From the NCBI GenBank assembly GCA_903831085.1, contig CAIKWE010000028.1, positions 1 through 33,494 of the forward strand: a DNA stretch of 33,494 nucleotides, given 5' to 3'. A program made the translations under genes and the position numbers. Shown here one piece after another: positions 28,968-33,494 of the stretch (positions are counted from its first letter, which is position 1; each line of letters starts with the position of its first letter). The notes beneath the pieces are model-generated. The model was not told where the DNA came from and did not search any database. It saw nothing but the letters and a program-made list of their open reading frames with translations. Source of the stretch: an uncultured Verrucomicrobiota bacterium (lineage in GTDB: Bacteria; Verrucomicrobiota; Kiritimatiellia; Kiritimatiellales; Tichowtungiaceae).

Positions 28968-29860
28968 TAAAGCCTCCAGCGGTTGTGCATCCAGAACCAC
29001 TGATCCGGATACTGCCGGATGGTCTCCTCAATGACACGCTGATACTGCTGGGTCAGTTTTTGAATCTGTTCTTCCTTCGGCGATCCGTCATCCTGCCAGT
29101 TGATCGCATCGCCGATAATCAGTTTGTAGCGCCGCCGTACCGTCTTCACCAAAAAGACCGGGATGACCAGTGGATGGAAGCGTATTTGCAATACGGCACA
29201 GGAAGCCACGGCCAGTACTTCGCGCCCGAAAAACTGAACCGGAACACCTTCTGTCGGTCCGATTTTCTGGTCGATCAGAAAGGCAACCGCCTCGCCGCGT
29301 TTCAGCGCCTTGACCGTATTCAGCATGGCGTTTTCTTTGTAAAACACTTTGTTACCGTGCCGCAAGCGGAGCGGAGTTACGATGCGGTCGTCAATCAGCC
29401 GATTGCTCCCCTGCCGGACGACGATGTGCGATTCCAGACCTTGTAACGCGCCGTACTGCGCCATCAACTCCCAGTTCCCGAGGTGACCGGTGATATGGAG
29501 CGCACCCTTATCCGCCGCGTTGCGCAGGGCGATGTATTTTCCCAGTTGCGAAGCGTCCACCATGGAGAGAATTTCATCCCGGCTCAGCTTGTTGGCCATG
29601 AGGAGAAAGCTGTCGCCAGTGAACTCAGCCATATTAAGGAACGCCCGCCATGCGATGGCGCGACGCTCTTTCCGGCATTTCTCCGGAAAGGCGAGTTCCA
29701 GATTTTTAATTGTCAGGTTGCGCCGCCGGAAGCTGATCAGGAAAAAAAGCGCGCCGAAGAGCCGGAAGAATCCTTCGATCAGCCGTTTGGGCAGGATCTT
29801 CAGCAGGCTGATCATCCCGCAGAGAAGTGCATATTCTGTTTTTTCTCTAACCGGATTCAT
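28967..29860 (-). CDS. Lipid A biosynthesis acyltransferase, LpxL/HtrB family
   Basis: 297 residues. It adds a secondary acyl chain to the lipid A precursor at the inner membrane. An N-terminal hydrophobic anchor (about 29-43, FFRLFGALFFLI) is followed by the catalytic HX4E box His126-Glu131 in GHLGNWE, then AFLIDQKIGPTEGVPVQFFG, and the closing PDQWFWMHNRW. Which acyl chain it transfers (LpxL, LpxM or LpxP role) cannot be told. Its ATG overlaps the upstream stop (ATGA), showing tight coupling with the LpxC-like gene. Confidence 0.92.
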   Translation of the reverse strand: MNPVREKTEYALLCGMISLLKILPKRLIEGFFRLFGALFFLISFRRRNLTIKNLELAFPEKCRKERRAIAWRAFLNMAEFTGDSFLLMANKLSRDEILSMVDASQLGKYIALRNAADKGALHITGHLGNWELMAQYGALQGLESHIVVRQGSNRLIDDRIVTPLRLRHGNKVFYKENAMLNTVKALKRGEAVAFLIDQKIGPTEGVPVQFFGREVLAVASCAVLQIRFHPLVIPVFLVKTVRRRYKLIIGDAINWQDDGSPKEEQIQKLTQQYQRVIEETIRQYPDQWFWMHNRWRL

Positions 29861-30888
29861 CCGTTTCCAACCGGGGTCAGCAGGTCGTTCAGGTAAAGCT
29901 GCGTGATCAGGTCGCAGTCGAGGCGGTGGCCCGCTTTGTACGAGGTGATCTCGCCGACGAAGCGCGCGTCGGGAATCAATGCAACGGCCGCCAGCAGATC
30001 CAGCACGCCACGATGCCAGATCGGCTCCAGCGATTTCCCGTTACGAATCAGACGCGGCTGATTGTGATAGCGGTTTTTACGCGCAATCAAAACGTTCTGA
30101 TCGGTGTAACCGAGATTGCGGATGTCGGCAAAAATCTTACCGATTGTTCTGCAGTAAATCGTTTTGCCATACGGCGTGTTGGTGCGCGCCTCGGCGCCGG
30201 TCTGCACATTGATAAAGTTGACCGGAAACCGGATGCGCTGCTGTCCAATGACATTCGGAAAATTAATGGCGGCGTCTACGATCAGTTTCGGCACGGCACT
30301 TGTATTCGGCGCGAGCGTCAGAAACTGTCCGTGATCCCAGCAGAGTGTGATCGGCTCTTTGACGGTCACATATTTAATCGGCCGACTCACCGTGCGCCGT
30401 CCGGCACGCTCCAACGCTTCGATCAGATCAAGGCTTCCACGCACGAAGAGCGGCGGATCGCCGGAATCAATTTTGATAATCAAGTTGTCGATATCCAGAC
30501 CCATGCGCAGCGAAATGATGTGCTCCACCATGCGCACATAGTTGTGCGGGCCGCCGGCACGCAACACGATATTGCTGACGATTGCGCCCGTCGTCCAGAC
30601 GTTATCAATCGCCACTCGGATCGGCAGGGAGTTCGGCAGGTCGGTGCGGTCCAGCCACCAGCCTTCGCGATCGGTCGGCTCAAAAGTGATGGTGGTGGTG
30701 GCTTTGCCCGCAAAGGTTCCCGGCCCGGAAACGCTTACCCGCTCGGCAATGGTTTTTTGCTGTGTGCGCGGCGGATGACTTGGCTGATCGGTCAGGTCGA
30801 GGTCAACCGCGATCCGGTTGAACTCCTCATACGAAGCAGAAAGGATTTCTTCATTGCCCGCCAGCAGGCGGCCCGGGGTTTTATTCAT
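29857..30888 (-). CDS. Divergent LpxC-family deacetylase
   Basis: 343 residues. It belongs to the UDP-3-O-acyl-GlcNAc deacetylase family, whose zinc enzyme commits the pathway to lipid A. Recognisable: VSVSGPGTFAGK (51-62), the acid/zinc pair Glu122-His123 in RMVEH, DIDNLIIKIDSGDPPLFVRGS, and GEITSYKAGHRLD near the C-terminus with His321. Unusual points: the canonical HxxxD zinc pair appears as WHRGVLD (His292, Asp297), one residue longer; the Asp of the following GDL is replaced (DLLAAVAL); the GLH-type N-terminal motif lacks its His. It may be a paralogue or a lineage-specific active form. First gene of the lipid A/LPS cluster, divergent from murJ. No good ribosome binding site. Confidence 0.8.
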   Translation of the reverse strand: MNKTPGRLLAGNEEILSASYEEFNRIAVDLDLTDQPSHPPRTQQKTIAERVSVSGPGTFAGKATTTITFEPTDREGWWLDRTDLPNSLPIRVAIDNVWTTGAIVSNIVLRAGGPHNYVRMVEHIISLRMGLDIDNLIIKIDSGDPPLFVRGSLDLIEALERAGRRTVSRPIKYVTVKEPITLCWDHGQFLTLAPNTSAVPKLIVDAAINFPNVIGQQRIRFPVNFINVQTGAEARTNTPYGKTIYCRTIGKIFADIRNLGYTDQNVLIARKNRYHNQPRLIRNGKSLEPIWHRGVLDLLAAVALIPDARFVGEITSYKAGHRLDCDLITQLYLNDLLTPVGNG

Positions 30889-30959
30889 AAGGCGTAAAGT
30901 CCGTGGTTCATCGTCAAATTTCGTGGTCTAAAATACGAAAGCCGCTATAGTCTTGCGAG

Positions 30960-30974
30960 TTCCAAACTTTGGAA
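30960..30974. repeat. TTCCAA-N3-TTGGAA palindrome, perfect (spacer ACT)
   Basis: In the lpxC-like/murJ divergent spacer, 15 bases before the murJ ATG. Confidence 0.9.
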
Positions 30975-30989
30975 AAACAGATAAAATTT

Positions 30990-32561
30990 ATGGAGCATCG
31001 CGGATTACTTCGATCAGTTGGAACCGTCAGCGCCTTCACCATGCTGAGCCGTTTGCTCGGTCTGCTGCGCGAAACTGTCACCGCCGCCGCCTTTGGCACC
31101 AGCGCGGTGATGTCTGATTTCGTCGTGGCTTTCCGCATTCCGAACATGTTCCGCGCTTTGTTCGGCGAAGGAGCGCTCTCCTCCGCCTTTGTTCCGGTTT
31201 TTTCGGCGATCCGGGCGAAGGAAGGGGAATCGGCGGCATGGCAATTCGCCCGCCGCGTAATCACTTTACTGGGCGCAGTGCTAATTATCATTGTCTTGAT
31301 CGGCATCGGGATCACCTTTTTTCCGCCGCTCGTCGAAGCCTTTCGCAAGGGAACCCAAACCCTACCGCTCCTGCGCATCATGCTTCCATATCTCTTTTTC
31401 ATTTGTCTAACCGCGCTGTCGCAGGGAATCCTCAACAGCTTCGGGCGCTTTGCTCTGGCGGCCTTCACGCCGTGTCTGCTCAATCTCACCTGGATTGCCT
31501 TCGTGATTTTTGTTTGTCCGCGTATGGGCGCAAAGCCTGAAGACCAGATTGCCGGTGTCGCGCTCGGCGTGCTGGTGGCGGGTGCGGTACAGCTGGCGGC
31601 GCAGCTTCCCGCCATGTACCGGCTGGGCTGGCGGCCTGGAGTTGATCTGAATGCGAAGGATCCGCAAGTCACCCGCTTCCTCGGCCTGATGGCTCCGACC
31701 GCGCTTGGCCAGTCCGTTTCGCAGATCAACATGACCATCAACAGCATCATGGCGCGCTGGGCCACGCCTTGGGCCGCCGCCACCATGTATTTTGCTGAAC
31801 GCCTGCTCTATTTCCCGCAAGGCATTCTCGCCACCGCCATGAGCACCGTTCTGCTGCCGACTTTTTCCAATCAGGCCGCTGTCGGCGAAGACCAGCGTAT
31901 TCGCGAAACCATCAACCGTGCTTTGCGTATGCTTCTATTTGTCATGATACCGGCGGCGGTCGGCCTGATGGCGCTGGCCCGTCCGGTCACCGAAATGCTT
32001 TTAGGGTGGGGCAAATTCGACGTCGATTCCGTCGACCGCACAGCGGCGGTGCTGCGGGTCTATGCGCCGGGACTTTTCTTTTTCGGGCTGGCCAAAGTAT
32101 TTGTTCCGGCATTCTACGGACTGGGCGATACGCGCACACCGTACCGCAACGGTCTGTACAGCGTCGGTATCAACTTTTCGCTCAACCTGATTTTCACGCT
32201 ATCGTTGCCGACCGAATACAAAGCCATGAGCCTCGCCGGTTCGGCGGTCGTGTCGGAAGCCTTCAACGGACTGACGCTCGGCTGGCGGCTCGGACGGCGC
32301 ATCGGGTCGCCCGGCTGGCTTTCTGTTCTGGCTGGCGCGGGCCGCGCGCTGATTGCGGCGGTGATTATGGGTATGTCAGTGATCTTCGTTCACGGATGGA
32401 TTTTCCAATCCTTGGAAAATCATCTCGCCGGAAAACTGGTGCAGTTTATCTCCGTCGGCGGCGCCATCGCCGTCGGCATGATCGTCTATCTGCTCGCTTC
32501 CGTTCTGCTCTGCCGCCGTGAAGCCGCACAGGTCTTCAACGCCGTCCTGCGCCGCAAATGA
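30990..32561 (+). CDS. murJ: Lipid II flippase MurJ
   Basis: 523 residues, about 13-14 membrane helices, MOP superfamily. It moves lipid II across the inner membrane for peptidoglycan assembly. The N-terminus (SAFTMLSRLLGLLRETVTAA) and RIPNMFRALFGEGALSSAFVPV are diagnostic, with ERLLYFPQGILATAMSTVLLP and APGLFFFGLAKVF later. The start is ATG 30990; the open frame reaches a TTG at 30969 within the palindrome but the family begins at ATG. A possible promoter (TTCATC at 30907, TAAAAT at 30929, 16-base spacer) lies upstream. A perfect TTCCAA palindrome in the gene (32403-32417) encodes FQSLE. Confidence 0.96.
   Translation: MEHRGLLRSVGTVSAFTMLSRLLGLLRETVTAAAFGTSAVMSDFVVAFRIPNMFRALFGEGALSSAFVPVFSAIRAKEGESAAWQFARRVITLLGAVLIIIVLIGIGITFFPPLVEAFRKGTQTLPLLRIMLPYLFFICLTALSQGILNSFGRFALAAFTPCLLNLTWIAFVIFVCPRMGAKPEDQIAGVALGVLVAGAVQLAAQLPAMYRLGWRPGVDLNAKDPQVTRFLGLMAPTALGQSVSQINMTINSIMARWATPWAAATMYFAERLLYFPQGILATAMSTVLLPTFSNQAAVGEDQRIRETINRALRMLLFVMIPAAVGLMALARPVTEMLLGWGKFDVDSVDRTAAVLRVYAPGLFFFGLAKVFVPAFYGLGDTRTPYRNGLYSVGINFSLNLIFTLSLPTEYKAMSLAGSAVVSEAFNGLTLGWRLGRRIGSPGWLSVLAGAGRALIAAVIMGMSVIFVHGWIFQSLENHLAGKLVQFISVGGAIAVGMIVYLLASVLLCRREAAQVFNAVLRRK
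32403..32417. repeat. TTCCAA-N3-TTGGAA palindrome, perfect (spacer TCC)
   Basis: Inside murJ, read as FQSLE, extended to TTTTCCAA/TTGGAAAA. Confidence 0.9.
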
Positions 32562-32619
32562 ACAAAAGAAGTCCAATGATCCATTAGCAGAGATTGTGGA
32601 CGTCAGGCCTTACTGCGGG

Positions 32620-32634
32620 TTCCAAACATTGGAA
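32620..32634. repeat. TTCCAA-N3-TTGGAA palindrome, perfect (spacer ACA)
   Basis: Between murJ and infA, about 45 bases upstream of the infA -35 candidate. Confidence 0.9.
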
Positions 32635-32678
32635 AAATCACCGTCGGGCCGGGAAAGTTAAATTTATGGAATTGGGGC

Positions 32679-32706
32679 TTGTACAGGAAGGGCAGGCCGC
32701 TATGAT
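32679..32706 (+). promoter_or_regulatory. Candidate sigma-70 promoter for infA-rpmJ-rpsM
   Basis: TTGTAC (32679-32684), 16-base spacer, TATGAT (32701-32706). Start of transcription would be about ten bases before the infA ATG, leaving a very short leader. Confidence 0.55.
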
Positions 32707-32721
32707 GGGCCGCTCTTAAAA

Positions 32722-32928
32722 ATGGACGGATGTGAGACTATTTTACTGGACGCTCAGTTGGAGGCCGTGATAGATAGTCACGCTTTTCGGGCAGTACTAG
32801 GCAATGGACACCGGTTCACGACCTATATTGCAACGGGAGACCGTGAAAAAAAGAGGCCGGAAGACGGAAGTTTTGTGAAGGTGGAAATGTCGCCTTACGA
32901 TATGAGTGTGGGGCGGATTATTATTTAG
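32722..32928 (+). CDS. infA: Translation initiation factor IF-1, divergent
   Basis: 68 residues, S1/OB fold. IF-1 sits in the ribosomal A site during initiation. The identity rests on the pattern FRAVLGNGHRFTTYIATGDR and the ending VKVEMSPYDMSVGRIII, which match the family FRVxLxNGH and SPYDLxxGRI blocks, and on its place before rpmJ and rpsM. Divergent points: the usual GKMRxxxIRI loop is replaced by GDREKKRPEDG, slightly shorter, and the N-terminus is unlike the common MAKED start. No ribosome binding site is visible. Confidence 0.85.
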   Translation: MDGCETILLDAQLEAVIDSHAFRAVLGNGHRFTTYIATGDREKKRPEDGSFVKVEMSPYDMSVGRIII

Positions 32929-32935
32929 GTGAACT

Positions 32936-33052
32936 ATGAAGGTTAAGGCATCAGTTAAGAAGATCAGCGCTGACGACAAGATTGTGCGTCGTAAAGGGCG
33001 TGTTTACGTAATTAACAAACGCAACCCGCGTCACAAACAGCGTCAGGGTTAA
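32936..33052 (+). CDS. rpmJ: Large ribosomal subunit protein bL36, zinc-free form
   Basis: 38 residues: [11 protein letters not shown] at the start and the hallmark NPRHKQRQG at the end. The zinc-binding cysteines of the common form are absent (Ser11, Asp14 and Asn27 at those positions), so this is the C-minus type. It starts 7 bases after infA and is followed by rpsM, the standard infA-rpmJ-rpsM order. Confidence 0.95.
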   Translation: MKVKASVKKISADDKIVRRKGRVYVINKRNPRHKQRQG

Positions 33053-33070
33053 TTTAAGGAAAGTTGTATT

Positions 33071-33493
33071 ATGCCTCGTTTACTTGGTGTTGATATTCCC
33101 GGCAAAAAGCGTCTCGAGTACGCTTTGAGATACCTCTACGGCATCGGCCTGACCACATCGCGCGAAGCGATTGCCAAAGCCGGTCTGGATCCCGCTAAAA
33201 AAGCCGACGACCTGACCGACGAAGAGATCATGAAGCTCACCGCCGTGATCCGTGAGGATTACACGATTGAAGGGGATCTGCGCCGCGAAGTCGGCCAGAA
33301 CATCCGCCGCCTGATTTCTATCAACTGCTACCGCGGCACACGTCATCGCCGCGGCCTGCCGGTGCGCGGTCAGCGCACGAAGACCAATGCCCGTACCCGT
33401 AAAGGCGCCCGCCGCACTGTGGGTGCTGTTCGCGGGAAAGACGCCCGTTCGGCCGCCAAGATCGGCGACAACAAAGCGACTGATAATAAATAA
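33071..33493 (+). CDS. rpsM: Small ribosomal subunit protein uS13
   Basis: 140 residues, complete to the stop one base before the window end. It is in the 30S head, contacting tRNA and the 50S bridge. [33 protein letters not shown], the helix-two-turn-helix region, and the basic [20 protein letters not shown] tail are typical. The C-terminus is about 15-20 residues longer than usual (ending [11 protein letters not shown]). AAGGA lies upstream of the ATG. rpsK and rpsD would be expected next. Confidence 0.97.
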   Translation: MPRLLGVDIPGKKRLEYALRYLYGIGLTTSREAIAKAGLDPAKKADDLTDEEIMKLTAVIREDYTIEGDLRREVGQNIRRLISINCYRGTRHRRGLPVRGQRTKTNARTRKGARRTVGAVRGKDARSAAKIGDNKATDNK

Positions 33494-33494
33494 A

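Overview
The window reads as ordinary chromosome from a Gram-negative bacterium of the PVC superphylum, most likely Kiritimatiellota or a close relative. This is an inference. It rests on the moderately high GC, the lipid A and LPS genes, a membrane pyrophosphatase of the type seen in Bacteroidetes and PVC bacteria, a secreted C10 protease ending in a Ca-binding-like tail domain familiar from that phylum, and poor Shine-Dalgarno use at several starts. No IS element, phage gene, CRISPR array or rRNA was seen.

Layout. 1-2668 (+): 5'-cut ABC-F ATPase, then a CvfB-type S1 protein. 2693-3853 (-): secreted lactonase-like beta-propeller. 4234-4953 (+): RNase PH. 5106-5543 (-): small ParB-like-domain protein inside a repeat-framed island. 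5721-7979 (-): monomeric NADP isocitrate dehydrogenase. 8168-11500 (+): tig-clpP-clpX. 11558-15019 (-): small membrane protein, parB, ligA. 15184-17206 (+): dapF, bcp, folK, with two copies of a REP-like element between them. 17316-21758 (+): panB and panC with a 923-aa secreted C10 protease gene between them. 21855-21928: tRNA-Cys. 21964-23086 (+): gcvH and lipB, substrate and enzyme of lipoylation. 23156-25624 (-): hppA. 26148-30888 (-): five tightly packed genes for lipid A and LPS (LpxC-like, LpxL-like, ELM1-like, GT4, GT with DxD). 30990-32561 (+): murJ. 32722-33493 (+): infA-rpmJ-rpsM.

The most unusual content is not a gene. An interrupted palindrome, TTCCAA-N3-TTGGAA, occurs 13 times perfectly and at least 7 more times with one mismatch. 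It lies between genes and inside genes, and inside genes it is read in all three frames, so the DNA word itself appears to be what is maintained. It resembles in behaviour the HIP1 palindrome of cyanobacteria. A second layer is a set of intergenic spacers each built from its own degenerate 6-9 bp word, repeated and then repeated in inverse orientation. Similar words have also entered several coding regions in frame. A third layer is the REP-like element bounded by TTTGGAGTGCGG arms.

Several conserved proteins are atypical: LigA has lost three of the four zinc-finger cysteines and carries a hairpin-derived insert, bL36 is the zinc-free form, IF-1 is divergent, and the LpxC-like protein has altered catalytic positions.
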